Part shown: positions 22,892 through 34,402 of the stretch, piece after piece | Numbering within the stretch: the first letter of the stretch is position 1 | Layout: each line of letters starts with the position of its first letter | Source: Sabethes cyaneus | Taxonomy: Eukaryota; Arthropoda; Insecta; Diptera; Culicidae | NCBI RefSeq assembly: GCF_943734655.1 | Contig: NC_071355.1 | Location: 94,185,449 to 94,249,448, forward strand | Reading direction: 5' to 3' | Length of the DNA stretch: 64,000 nucleotides | Notes under the pieces: model-generated | Told to the model about the DNA's origin: nothing | Database searches by the model: none | Seen by the model: the letters and a program-made list of their open reading frames with translations, nothing else | Translations under genes and position numbers: made by a program

Positions 22892-23519
22892 CACACTATA
22901 ACAGAAACTAAAATGCAAAACACTAGTGAATCGTATTGCTCATTATTTTTAAATCACCGGCTATTCTCCGTTTTATTATTTTCATAAAGAAATCGCTCTC
23001 AAGGCTAATGTAAGTTAAAATTCAATTTATATTAATCGTTTTAACGAAATTATCTGGTAGAGTCTAATATTAGTAAAACAGAGTCACAAGTTAGTGTATC
23101 GAGCTGAAGGGTTTGGCTTCAAAAAACAAGTTAAACCAAAATTGATTCATATCCATGCCATTAAATTACCACTCGCTCAAACACATGATTAAGTCAAACC
23201 AAAAAAACATAACAAACTTTGCTGTTGTAGCAAATCCCGTAAATCTCTTGACCATTATCATCAGAGTGAAGGTTGACATTATTGGCGATTAATATCCAAG
23301 CATTATTGTACTGGGTTATTTCCGAAATTTGCAAGAAAGAAAGGAGACCAGAACAATGGGTGAAAATCATTTGCCTCAAGCTACGAATACAGAATATTGC
23401 ACCAAAGCCTTGTTTTGCTTTGCTTTTACCCTAAAATTACAAGTTCATCAACCTTACAACGGCATACAATACAGTAAAGCAATAAAAGAACAGTTAAAAG
23501 ATGAGACACGACACAAGCA
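22892..23519. other. Upstream region of the 22.9-kb gene; SINE-tail remnant
   Basis: Contains the putative promoter of the minus-strand gene: TTTAAAAAT lies about 25 bp upstream of TCACT, an arthropod initiator-like motif. At 23400-23431 a TTTGCTTTGCTTTT stretch resembles the tail of the SINE at 190-440. Nothing else seen. Confidence 0.4.
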
Positions 23520-24379
23520 GACGCAAGTAGCATTGGGCGATACTGCGAAAAGCATCGATATTCGAATATCGATACAATTTTTGTAAAGGTATCGATCCCG
23601 CTGAAATATCGGGCGGCAGGTATCGATACCACTGGTATCGATATCAGTATCGATACACTGACAGGGTGCAACGAAAACCACACTTTTGTTTATTATTTAG
23701 CTTAATTTTTTAAAAAATTATATGCGTGTGCTTTTACTACTGTTGATTCTCTTTCGTTCTCATACGAAGTCTCGTTAGGAACGAAATAATAGCTGATGTC
23801 GGACTGGTCAGGCCTGCGGTTTTAAACTCTTTTGACCGGAAACTGCAACGAATTGCTCAGGATTGCTACAAAATTTATTAGAAAATCTAGTGGAATGATG
23901 GAAATGAAAAATAAATTTAAAAAATCGAACAAAAAAGAATAAATCCGTTTTTTTAAGTTGGTAAACCGACTTTTTGCCAGATTGATCGGTCACCGGCTTT
24001 GCAAGTGAAAAACCGGCCGGGCCGACCAGAAATCGACCACTCAGCCAAGCGCTAGCAAGTGCTTTTATATTTTGCGTACGGTTTATGCTCCTTGATCGAA
24101 ATGACTTACGAAGGGAAAAGTAGACCTGACTTAGCTAGAATGCGTCGTTGAATCTGCTTACTCGTATGATTGACGGCGGTTACCAGAGATCCCTAATTTA
24201 TGAATTCATCAACCCCTTCCAGTTCATCTCCGTCAAAAGTTATTTCGTGCACTCAGGGTTTCTTCACTTAACAACGCAGTTGCGACTTCATTGACGGTCT
24301 AGCGTATCCAACCACATCCATCTTCGAGTGCCAAGACAGCTACCTCCATTGAGGAAAGCAGAGCTTCACTCAGCAACTT

Positions 24380-25060
24380 GTGAGTTGTCTAATTGATCGC
24401 ATTTGAAATTAATTTTAAAATCGGAGCTGGAATTGCACTTGAAATTTTACTTAAAATTGAACCTGAAATTAAACTTGATATTGAACTTGAAATGGGAACT
24501 GAAATTTAACTTAGAATTGAGCATGGCATTATGCTTAAAATTGAACGTCAAATTGATATTGATGATCAAATGATATTCGACTTCAGTTTGAATCAATTTC
24601 AACTTGAATCTTTACTTTAAATTGAGCTGGAAGTAAGACTTTAAATTTTACTTAAAATTAAACTTGAATTTGGACTTCAAATCACACTTAAAATTGGACG
24701 CGAAGTTAAACTCAAGTTTGGACCAATTCTCACTAGAATATATAAATTGGACTTGAAATTACACATGAAATAGGACTTATAATGAGACATGAAATTGAAC
24801 TTGAAATAGGACATAATAAAGAACTTAAAATTTTACTAGTAACTAATAGTGAATTGGATGTAAAATTTGACTAGAAATTATACTTACAACTTTGCCAGAA
24901 ATTGGAGTTAAATCGGACTTATAATTGGACTTGAAATAGGATTTGAAATTGAATTTGATTTTTTTACATCACCCAAGAAATCCGACTTTAAATTAGATTT
25001 CAAATTGAAATTGAAGTTTTACTTAAAATTTGATTTAAGACTGGAACTGGGAATGCATCT
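24380..25060. repeat. Degenerate ACTTGAAATTG-type minisatellite
   Basis: Roughly 12-bp units (ACTTGAAATTGG, ACTTAAAATTGA) repeat with much decay across about 650 bp. A short piece of similar sequence recurs near 33125-33170. Confidence 0.7.
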
Positions 25061-25139
25061 ATTTTTGCAGAGTTTATGTATCGAAAAAAAAAAATTAGCT
25101 GCCGCATTAATTAGGTACACCTCTTATTTTAATTTCTAC

Positions 25140-25720
25140 GAGTTCGAGGTGGTCGGACAACATCTGCAGCAGAGAAATACGCAGAGGTATTCTTACCGGA
25201 AGTCGTGCTTACTACGGATTCTACAAGACCCTAAAATCTGGCAAGCTTCATCCCTGTACCAAATGTACCATGTACAAAGCGCAAATAAGCCCGATAGTCT
25301 ACGGGCACGAAACGTGGACAATGCTCGACGGAGACTGATCACTTTTGGACGTCGTGTGCTTAGGATCATCTTTGGTGGTGTACGTGAGTACGGTCTATGA
25401 AGGAAAAACATGAACCACAAGCTGGCGCAGCTTTTCGGCCAACCTAGTATTCAGAAAGTTGCTGAGGCTGGAAGAGTACAATGGCCGGGACGTGTTGTGA
25501 GAATGCCGGAAAACAATCCCGTAAAAATGATGTTTGCCTCGAATTCGGTTGGTACCAGGCGCAGAGGTACGCAGCGTGCTTGACGGTTAGACCATATGGA
25601 GCAAGTCCTGGAAAGTGTGGGACATTCGAGAAATTGGAGGCGGACAGCCATGGATCGAGTTTGTTGGCGGAACATTGTTATGCAGGTGAAATCCTAATGG
25701 ACATCGCATTAGGATAAGTA
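25140..25720 (+). pseudogene. RTE-like ORF2 3' fragment
   Basis: Frame pieces in order: EIRRGILTGSRAYYGFYKTL, GKLHPCTKCTMYKAQISPIV, YGHETWTMLDGD, RRVLRIIFGGVREYG, MNHKLAQLFGQPSIQKVAEA, then RRRGTQRA and LRNWRRTAMDRVCWRNIV-like sequence. This is the post-RT region and C-terminus of a craniofacial-development-protein-2-like non-LTR element. Several frameshifts and stops. It lies within the hAT-like element at 23528-25888. Confidence 0.7.
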
Positions 25721-25896
25721 AAGTATTTTAGTTTCTCTAGCATTTACTATAAAGGTATCGATACAAATATCGTCGTTTTAGCATCGATACTGGCCGGTAT
25801 CGGGACGCTCAGTATCGATCCAAAATATCGATGTATCGGCTCAAAAGTATCGATTTTTTCGATACAGATACAGTATCGCCCAATGCTAGACGCAAG

Positions 25897-26480
25897 GCAT
25901 ATGGATGCAAGGCTTACGGATACAAGGCATAATTTCGGTACAATATTTATCTTCAGCCGGTCCATCTCCTCCAGTGATTTCTTGGCAAAATAGGTCGCAG
26001 CCAAGTCCGGTCAAAAGATCACATCCTCCTTCGCGTGATACTTCTTGATGAAGGCGGCAACTTCGTACTGTACCTATATCTATCCTGTTCATCGCAAGGC
26101 GCGAAGAAACAAACTGTGGCTTGGATATTTCCTTCGCGTTAATCGTCAGCCACAGAAGTACCTTCTTTTGGGAACTTGGTGTGGAAATTATATTTAACGT
26201 TATCACTTATCTCATTGGTACGGGGATTAGAGAACATAAAGTACCTGGTCCCTGGCCAATTGTTGATGTCTAGCGTCAAGTAGGACGTCACACTTCGCCG
26301 TAAATATGGATTTCACCGGTACCTTCAGCCGCTTCTGCTGAGTGATTGCTTGCTGCTCAGAAATGACTGGCCTTGACGGATACTTCCCCATAAAAATGTC
26401 CATGTTTTGCCACGTACTTCTTCGCCATTTTGTCGGTTGCTCCGACCACCCGATTCAAAGCGCGAAACCATGATGCCACT
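25897..26480 (-). pseudogene. Decayed Tc1/mariner-type transposase
   Basis: Minus-strand pieces read SQKKVLLWLTINAKEISKPQ and, in another frame, AATYFAKKSLEEMDRLKINI followed by VPK. These match the block around the second catalytic Asp of Tc1-like transposases (typically FWPDLAxxHYAK, then VPK). Upstream pieces are frameshifted. The sequence ends abruptly at the right end of the ATCGAT element, so that element may have inserted into it. Confidence 0.6.
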
Positions 26481-27009
26481 TTACTTTCGATCTTCCTCTT
26501 CAGCTTCTACTGTAGTTTACGGTGGCACAGGACCGTCGAGTTTTCTAATATGCCAGTACCATTGTCATAACTTGCCTTGGCAAGAGGCCTAATTGTTGGT
26601 AAATACAGAATTCACTACGAAGGAAGGATGTCAAGCGGCCTAAGAATAAACCAATGAAGCTGCTTAAATCAATCCGCCGCACGAACTTGGCTCTGTACGA
26701 AATATTCATTAGACCTGTTGTCTTCTAGGGGCTCAATAGGACGCCAAAAACCTCCACAGAGGGAGGACCGGAAAATGGGTGTCGCACATCTAATCGCGTC
26801 ACGGAAAAAACGCTATAGAAAATTACCCATTGGGTATTTTCTCTTGGAACTTTGAGTAGTAGTGATTTAGAGTGTATTGTTTCACTGTATTTTTATCGCT
26901 GTCAGTTTTACGAAAAGCAACGTCGCGAATTGATTTTGGGCAAGCACCTGGAAAATTCTCAACTCTCTCATTGGGACGTCGGGAAAACATCAGAATGAAT
27001 TTTCTTTTA
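26481..27009. other. Old repeat debris
   Basis: At 26630-26790 a short plus-strand frame (MKLLKSIRRTNLALYEIFIR) has the look of a non-LTR post-RT segment, but it is too decayed to place. The rest is unassigned. Confidence 0.35.
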
Positions 27010-27750
27010 GTGATCAGGATCACAAGCGTGTCGTGAAGGAGCTTAAACGGAATCCCAATGCTTCGGACAGGAATGTGACCAAAATGTTGAATCTGTTCAA
27101 GTCTTTCGTTCAGAGAGCGAAGGACCGGGAGCGACTGCATACGTACAAAGTGCAGAAAGCTCCAAATCCTGACGAACGGCAAAATACGGTTGGAAAGTCA
27201 CGGGCCCGGAAACTGTACACCCAGATGCTGACGAAGTCTCAGTGTCTCATCATAGATGATGACACTTACGTCAAGGCGGACTTCGGGCAGCTTCTGGGGC
27301 TACTGTTCTTCACCGCCCAGCATTAATTTGATGTCCCGGAGGAAGTTAGGAAGCAGAAACTTTCAAAATTTACCAAAAAATAAGTGAATTGGCAAGCGAT
27401 CTGCTCACGTTGCAAACGGGCAGATCTACCTCAAGGGGTGTCTACAGGGGCAACACGTGGGCCCTACGATCTTCTGGTCGGATCTAGCTTCGTGCCGCTA
27501 TTCAAAGGATGTGCTGGAGTAGTACGAAGCCACCGGGGTCACTTTTGCAGTCAAGTACATGGACCCCCCCCCCCCCCCCCTCCAACCCATCTTAACTAAG
27601 GCTCATCGAAAACACTGAGCTATTATGAAGCAAACAGTACGGAAGCATCCCAAGCATGAAGAAAAAGTGGGTTTCCGTACAGAAGAAGCTGCAGCCAGAT
27701 GTTGTACAGAACCTAATGAGTGGAGTTAAGCGATAGGTGCGAGCATACGA
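27010..27750 (+). pseudogene. Decayed Tc1/mariner-type transposase, second family
   Basis: The frame starts VKELKRNPNASDRNVTKMLN (helix-turn-helix) and continues FVQRAKDRERLHTYKVQKAP, then CLIIDDDTYVKADFGQL with the first catalytic Asp region. A stop follows, then NWQAICSRCKRADLPQGV. The end, VKRXVRAYD, matches the usual C-terminus. A run of about 16 C at 27566-27581 and several frameshifts confirm decay. Different from the 25.9-kb relic. Confidence 0.7.
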
Positions 27751-28129
27751 TATAAATATGCTAAAAGCTTACTAATGGGTTATATTCTATTGTTTGAGAG
27801 TTTGAAAAGGATCGGTCAACTAGGTAATTTTCTACAGCGTTTTTTTTTTTGTTTTACAATTTAATGTGGGACACCCTCTATGAAACTGCACATATCGCGC
27901 CAAAGTTAATAGGCTGCCGTGAGTTGGAGCAACCTGGTATAAAACAATCTAAAATTAAGTTAAATGGAAATAACTCTTGACACAGCATGAGATATCCGCA
28001 AAACAAAAGTAAAACAGAGATGCATGAATCCAAAATTTTTACTAATTCACAAAACTTAATATTAGAAGCACTAAATGTTGTTAATAATACTAACCTTAGC
28101 ACCATTTTCTATACGTGCTTATCCGATAA
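27751..28129. other. Downstream flank of the ionotropic receptor
   Basis: AT-rich, short open frames only. Likely 3' untranslated and intergenic sequence. Confidence 0.4.
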
Positions 28130-29490
28130 CTACATCATTTTGCTGCCAAAAAGTTTTTCCATAACAAACACAATAATCGAGCTTCCACATAAAACTACAT
28201 AAATTTTAAATGTTCCAATGAACGCTTGAATGCCAAGCGATCTGAACTGAGTACTATGGAAATATTTGACGTGTCCATATTTCTTACGCCACAATCGAGC
28301 TAATCCTGCCGCATGGATTCGAAGAATAATAGGATTAAATATAGACGCCAAAGATGAATTCTTCGGATAATATATGCCAACTGCATAGCTCTGGATCACA
28401 TATTTACTTATGTAGACTAGTTCCTTTCCCTGTCTATTCTCGTTAAAATAGGCAATATATAGAAGAGGTAAAGGAAACACTCCTTTTAATTTGCCGTCCG
28501 CTATATTGGCTAATACTTCATGTCCATTTGTCCCTTCCGAGATTGTTTTGGACCTGAAATTACAAATTTCTGTAAGTTTCGAATGAGATTATCATGATAT
28601 TATAAATGTATATGTTACATTTCCAAAATATGTGGACAGCAAACAAAAAGTCGTCTGGTTATATCGTACATATAATAGTGTAATCCTGCACTATCTATAT
28701 CCTCCAGCGAAAGAATGGGTTGCAGATCAACACCATTGTGAAGGTACTCAAAATATGCTGCTTGATAACACGTTCTTAAAATTAGCGTTGAAAGAATCCA
28801 TCCAATTACTATTAATCTACAAAAACTCGATTGTGGTGTAGTGGTAAGTACGCCACCTAATAATAATTGCCAAACATTTAGAACCGGTCTTTTAATCCTG
28901 TTGAATTTCAATCTATCCGGGAGCACAATGAAATGGACTCCCAAAATCAAAGACATCCCAAGTGCCACTACAATAATTGCAATCCATGTGTACGTTGAAA
29001 ATGGTCTTATCAGCTTCTTCAAAGTTGGATACATCACTCCAGATGGAACCGCAAACACCACTATATCGTCTACATGTGCCACGCCAGCTTGCAGTATTGT
29101 ATTTCGTAACAGCGAACGATCTATTGATCCTATGCCAAAATCTACCTCATTCGACTGGATCATTCCCATCAATCCGGTGCTGTTCTCTTCCTTTAGCATA
29201 CCCCACGTTTCATCACTAGGAGGCCGGAAAAATTCAATCGTGATGTTTAGTCGCTCAGCAATCGTCCGAATGTACGTAACTTCTAATCCAGAATATACCG
29301 GACTCCCGTCGATCTCTTCAATAATCGTGAAGGGTCTAAATTCGACAATTCCTACTTTTAATGGTCGGTTCGGCAAACCGTGTGTATGATTGTCAGGTAA
29401 ACCAGTAACACCAAACCTACTTTGGAACCAAACCCCCCAACACAACTTCCAAATCAACGCATCTAATATTATAATTATTTTAATATGCAT
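28130..29490 (-). CDS. Divergent ionotropic receptor (IR), 431 aa, 2 exons
   Basis: Ligand-gated cation channel of the insect chemosensory IR family, related to glutamate receptors, acting in sensory dendrite membranes. Exons 29490-28619 and 28553-28130, with a 65-bp phase-2 intron. Order along the protein: hydrophobic N-terminus (MHIKIIIILDALIWKL, possible signal); ligand-binding lobe S1 from about residue 44 (LKVGIVEFRPFTII) to 150; M1 near 167-189 (AIIVVALGMSLILGVHFIV); pore region VWQLLLGGVLTTTPQSSF; M2 near 222-246 (IVIGWILSTLILRTCYQAAY); lobe S2 in exon 2; last membrane helix near 398-425 (YVVLCGSSIIVFVMEKLFG). Typical divergent IRs have about 200 more residues ahead of S1, so this gene is either N-terminally short or has an upstream exon I could not find. 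I chose the ATG at 29490 over the in-frame TTG further upstream. Subfamily not assigned. Confidence 0.8.
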
Positions 29491-30589
29491 TTTAAAAAGT
29501 ATTCTAATTGTTCCCTTCAAAAACTATAAATATTATGGTCACGTACGTTATTATCGGCGAGGACGAAGAAGGAATGCATTGACAATCGACAGGTAAGAGA
29601 GTTCATGTTTCATATTTATTGATTAATTAGATGCGGTATTATTGATACTCCATCTATGTTATTAACATCGATATGGATTTATTTGCTTGTCGCAACACCA
29701 TGACTATGACTACCTCAGTGGCGTGGGCATATTTTTTTGTGATTGGGGGGGTTGGAGAAAGTATTTAATTGTAATTCTGGAGTCCAATATGTGATATATG
29801 ATGTTTTAAAGGATGTTACAAAAGCTTGAACAAAGAAGAAAGTTTATAAATTGATTAAAGTTTTTAATGAAAAATTAAATTTATTCTTCTGTTTGAAAAT
29901 TTAATCAGTATAATCAGTATAATGCAGAAAAAATAGTCAGCTTCCGGTTGACCGAATCCGAAATAGCGAGGCTTTCTTTTGATGCGCTGCCTCCGGGTTC
30001 TGAATATTACGTTCTCTACCAATTAAATATTTGAGAGAATCTCGATACCGTTTATTTGGCACATTTTTCATTTTCTGTAATACAAAACAAAACGACATAA
30101 CATCGCAAAAAGAAAAGGCTAGATTCTACCTACCATTTCGGCAGATTTTGCAACCGGTTGGAGGATAAAGCACAATTTCGGGGTTAGTATTATTAACTCC
30201 AACAGTTACTCCCAGCTCAGGTTTGAAAATGCGACGACGGGTCTGTTAGACCAGCAGCGTACATCGCGGCTAACTGACACCGTGCTCTAATGGTAATGGT
30301 AATCAAGAAAAATTCATGAGTGAAATACCTCCATGCCAGCTAGCTGAACACAAAACCACGGGGATCGCATTTGCACACATTGTTTGGTTGATTGTCTTTG
30401 AGACAAACGCGACAATAATTTATCATTCTGTGAGTATCGTTAACTCGTTATCATAACATCAATTTTCAATTATTTGCCAGTTAAATTCTGTTTTCAAGGT
30501 ACGAATTGATGCAAATTGAGTTATTCATTGCGATAAATGGTCCTCGACTGGCTGCATATAATTCAGTTCGGATTCTAATCTTAAAAAAG
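29491..30589. other. Shared upstream region of two divergent genes
   Basis: No credible reading frame. It separates the IR (leftward) from the tyrosine-rich gene (rightward). Just before the latter, ATAAAT near 30535 sits about 28 bp upstream of TTCAGTT near 30562, an arthropod initiator match, so a focused core promoter is plausible there. Confidence 0.4.
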
Positions 30590-31144
30590 ATGTGTAGAAA
30601 CATATGGATACTATTGTGTGGTTTTAGTCTACTGGTAATATTTTAACACCAGTATACTGCATTTAAAATAATTAATGAGAAATATGTTCCATTTCAGACA
30701 GTGTTACATGGACAGTATGATAATTATTATGAAGAATATCCAACAGATAATAACAACTACGGATATCCAGACGACTACGGAAATACAGATCAATACGGCT
30801 ATCCAGACGAATACGGGTATGGAGATACGACCGAACCTGATGATTACAACTACAATTACGAAGTCATAACTCAACCACCGGTCGTAGTGAATCCAACGAG
30901 CACCCCTTCTACGTGTAATAAAGTGCTAATAAACTGGTATCTCATGGGACGACCATCACTACGTGGCCCACAGACCGTAAACCGACAAATTTACCGGTCA
31001 CCACAAATACCGTGGAACACATTTTTCGGAAATTTCTACCAACCACGGTATCCAGTTCCAAGAGCACCAGTGGCACCGTTCAGATACGTAAGCCCAAGGC
31101 GAAGAGCGATTGAAGGGATTATTCGTTACTATTGGCGAGTGTAG
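30590..31144 (+). CDS. Tyrosine-rich secreted protein, 163 aa, 2 exons
   Basis: Unknown family. Exons 30590-30634 and 30698-31144, with a 63-bp phase-0 intron. Exon 1 is 15 codons (MCRNIWILLCGFSLL) and gives a signal peptide, the same length and phase as in the 22.9-kb gene. The mature protein begins with an acidic Tyr/Asn-rich block of about 50 residues built on repeats like YGYPDDYGN and YGYPDEYGYG, then a Pro/Thr linker (PPVVVNPTSTPST) with a single Cys, then a basic Pro/Arg/Tyr tail ending RYYWRV. Twenty-one of 163 residues are Tyr (13%). The sharp split into acidic and basic halves would favour self-association; the role as a cross-linked matrix component is inference. It shares its plan with the gene at 13832-16589. 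Confidence 0.75.
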
Positions 31145-32659
31145 AAGTTTTTTACTGGCTAATCAGATAGAAAATTTTACTTATGCTAAATACAAAAATC
31201 AGTGTACTCCGTTTCTTATTTTTAGAATACCTAATGATATTTTTATTGATTTTTTTTATTTGCAAGAAATTCAATCGTTTTCACCAGAGGTTGTAGCAAT
31301 ATCACATCTTATTCCGCGCCGGAATAAGAGGCAAATACATAAAAATATCATTTATTTATATGATGCAAACTAATGATTCACGATGAGTAGAACTTGACTC
31401 GCCATGCTAATGACCAGCTCCGTAGCGTGTGATTGGTCAGACTTGCCCCCGCTAGGGGCTCTCGAGGACGTTAAAAGGTTCTGGACTTCAATAACACACT
31501 ACTTAGCAAACTAGCGTGCTGTACTATCCGTACTCTACCCTAGCCATACACATCATCATGTAAATAAATATTATGCAACAGGTCAAAACAAAACAAACAA
31601 CTCCGACATATTGAGACACACGGCGGGCACCGAACGCAAGCACCAGCGCCATGCATACACTTTACAAGTGCACGCATTCTGCTGAGCTGGCTCTGCGACC
31701 TGTCGGTGGCCTGTGTGACTCGGTGTAAGGATTCGAATTACAATTACAGAACCAAATGTATCGAACAAAGAATCTTTCTGTCCCAGTAGTCTATCTCTTT
31801 TTAGCTTTAAGAATGCATTTAGAATAAGGAAAATATCGATACGCATTACCGATATTTTCCACCAAAATTTAACTATAAAAGCAAACCACTGAAATAATAA
31901 AGTAAGCCATTCTGACTTCAGACTTAGAGTACTCAATGCGACCCCAATCGGGCTATCGCCGACGGAAGAAATAAGTCCCTTGAGCAACCCCGAGATCCGT
32001 TGATCTACCACGGGCTATTGCTAAAGTCAAATAGCTATAGTAAATCTCGGTAAACCGTCCGTAAACGTAAAACGAGTAGTGAACAGTGTACTTTATAGTG
32101 CGCAAAACAGAAGCTAACCTATAACAATTTAAGGCTCGGAAAAAACAGTTAATCGCAGGATGGCGGATCTATTTTTGTTTACCACAAAAATACCGACCGA
32201 TTAGGCTGAAAACTCCAGGCTTTCGGATGCAAATGAATTTAAAATTAAAGTTTAAATTGGAGTAGAAAGTAGGGTCCTATTTTGTAACTCATGTCGAGCA
32301 ACTCGAATCAACTCAGTCACTGTCGAGTGTCGATTGCAGGAAAACCGGGCAGCAGTCCGATGCACGTCCAAAATAAAACAAACCCACACGTCATTACCAG
32401 ACAACTGGGTCACCAGCTTTTTAGCGGTCGACCCATAGTCAAGTTACTGGATAAAATCGTATCGATGTGACTTACATAATACCAAAAGTAGACCAGTTGA
32501 GCAAAGTGACAATCGAGATGACTTACAGAATATGGCCCTTATACTTGGACTTAACCTTCTGCGGCTGGGGTGGTAGTTTGATAGACACCGAAAATCAGAC
32601 AAATGCAAGAGATGCGTAATGTGACTACTCGTCGCCAATAGGTTGCGCGTCTCGACACA
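31145..32659. other. Intergenic, possible old LTR-like sequence
   Basis: 31373-31600 is GC-richer with a TATA-like motif (GTTAAAAGG) and an AATAAATATTA stretch, suggestive of a solo LTR, but I cannot define matching ends or a target duplication. A minus-strand frame at 31583-32011 has no recognisable domain. Confidence 0.3.
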
Positions 32660-32885
32660 CACAAGTCGGCTTCAACCTGGTCGAGTCATCTAGCATGTTG
32701 GCCCCCTCTATTCCTGGTGCCGGTAGGGTTCTTGAAGAGAACGGATTTCACTGCACAGTCGCCCGGCATCCTTGCGACGTGGCCGGCCCACCGTAATCTC
32801 CCAACTTTCGCCAGGAGCACGATGGGAATCTCTCCAAGCAGTGCCTGTAGCTGGTGATTCATACGCCTCCGCCACTCTCCGCTTA
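32660..32885 (-). pseudogene. RTE-like ORF2 C-terminal fragment
   Basis: The reverse complement matches 52735-52920 closely (landmarks on the plus strand: CCTGGTGCCGGT, GTCGCCCGGCATCCTT, GCGACGTGGCCGGCCCACCG, ATACGCCTCCGCCACTCTCC). This encodes the EWRRRMNHELQALLGE to GHVxRMPD segment downstream of the RT domain. A short relic without its own ends. Confidence 0.7.
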
Positions 32886-33836
32886 CTTCAAACCGGACTT
32901 AAAAATGGTCACGAGATCGGGCATGAAGCAGGGATGCATTGATCACATTGACTCAATTTTCATCCATTTGACCCGATCGAAATTCGATAAAGTTATATTT
33001 GTAGAAATTTGTAGAATTAGTTATTATCTACAATTTTGTTGATTAAAGTTTTGCCGTAAGTTTTGTATTTACGGTGCTACAATACTTTAGTGTATTAGTA
33101 GCTCAGTGAACGTTCACTGTGGAAGTCGGACTCGAAATGAAATTTGGAATTGGATTTGAAATGTGACATAAAATTTGCTCCAGACTGGATGATGCAATCT
33201 AATCTGTCAAAAATTTGTGTTCAATAGTAAAGAATGTGAGTGTGCTGGTGTATACTGACGTATTTTTGTTGTGTATGTGAAATCCTCAAATTGGATCGTT
33301 CACTATGGCTTGGCACAATCTTACCCCGTGAAGCTCAAAAAGTACAAAGTTTCGAAAAATATTACTTTCGTAATCAATACTTATCCAACGCATAAAACCT
33401 TTCAATACATTGTAAATGATTAGTTACCTTCAAAGTAGCAAATTGATGCGATTTCTTGTTTGGATTGGTTTATGCGGGACATTTTTTACAAGCGTTATTT
33501 CCGCGTATTTTTGATCGCGAACTTTAAAACCCTGTTTAGGCTAAATAGTTTGCTAATATTATCTGTGTTCCACTCTAAGTTATGAATAAATATGTTATGT
33601 TCATCATCATTTTGAATTTAGGTCACCAGTTTCTATAGATATAATAAATTTTCACAAATAAACATTTTTGGTTTTTGGCACAATCTCACTCCGGATGACT
33701 CTTTATGTGTGAAACTACATAATTTTTTGCAATTTGATCTGACAAATATGTGTGAGGCACATAAATATAATTTGCATCGCCATGAATAAGATTTATGGCT
33801 CCATTAAAAGTATGTACAAGAGCACATAATTTTCGA
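32886..33836. other. Intergenic, nothing assignable
   Basis: AT-rich. 33125-33170 resembles the TTGAAATT minisatellite at 24.4 kb. No gene seen. Confidence 0.45.
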
Positions 33837-34057
33837 CTATCCAGCTTTTTACGAGTCATAATGGCGGACGTGTTCGTAATATTTGAACGGCATTTTTGAC
33901 ATTTCCCTAACACATCGCACGTTTTCTTTCCGCACATTCACGGTAAAACTAAAGGAATGTACGGAAAGCAAACGTGCGATGTATTAGGGAAATGTCAAAA
34001 ATGCTGCTCAAATATTACGAACACGTCCGCCATTATGGCTCGTAAAAAGCTGGATAG
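33837..34057. mobile_element. Foldback MITE, 221 bp
   Basis: Two arms of about 100 bp (CTATCCAGCTTTTTACGAG at the left, CTCGTAAAAAGCTGGATAG at the right) are near-perfect reverse complements around a loop of about 15 bp at 33942-33956. The arms hold GGCGGACGTGTTCGTAATAT. No coding capacity. Target duplication not clear. Confidence 0.8.
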
Positions 34058-34127
34058 GATATGATGAAACATAATTTTTATAGCAGTTCACACATAAATA
34101 TAATTTCTAAGTCATATATCTTTTAAG

Positions 34128-34326
34128 CACACTAAAAAATTTTTATCGAACACCGCATTTTTGTGACGAAATTAGAACTGCTGAATGTTAGGTAAAAATT
34201 TCGGTGATGTCAAACGTTACTAAAGGCTCGAAAACGTTGATATCCATCACCGAAATTTTTACCGAATATTCAGCAGTTCTAATTTCGTCAAAAAATTGCG
34301 ATGTTCGGTAAAAATTTTTAAGTGTG
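34128..34326. mobile_element. MITE with CACACT termini, 199 bp
   Basis: Left end CACACTAAAAAATTTTTATC, right end the complement of CACACTTAAAAATTTTTACC. The arms contain GCAGTTCTAATTTCGT and its complement. It shares terminal sequence and the CGGTAAAAATTT motif with the MITE at 60450-60641. Confidence 0.8.
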
Positions 34327-34402
34327 TGGGCTGCCTCCCGGCTAACTCGCACCTTTATTTGCTTTGCGTTGATAAGGGCTAACATCACTGCGGGCTCAGG
34401 AG

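Larger units (their letters stand above)
23528..25888. mobile_element. hAT-like element with subterminal ATCGAT arrays, 2361 bp
   Basis: Perfect 18-bp terminal inverted repeats, TAGCATTGGGCGATACTG on the left and its complement on the right, are flanked by the perfect 8-bp duplication GACGCAAG (23520-23527 and 25889-25896). Inside each end is a cluster of the palindrome ATCGAT: six in 23553-23655 and five in 25755-25855, several as TATCGATA. Short TIR plus subterminal motif arrays plus 8-bp duplication is the hAT plan. The interior has no transposase: it holds a degenerate TTGAAATT-type repeat and a dead RTE-like fragment. See the finding on a possible link to DREF-type binding. Confidence 0.85.

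Noticed and set aside
31373..31600. Solo LTR
   Set aside because: Promoter-like and poly(A)-like motifs are present, but I could not define TG...CA ends or a target duplication.
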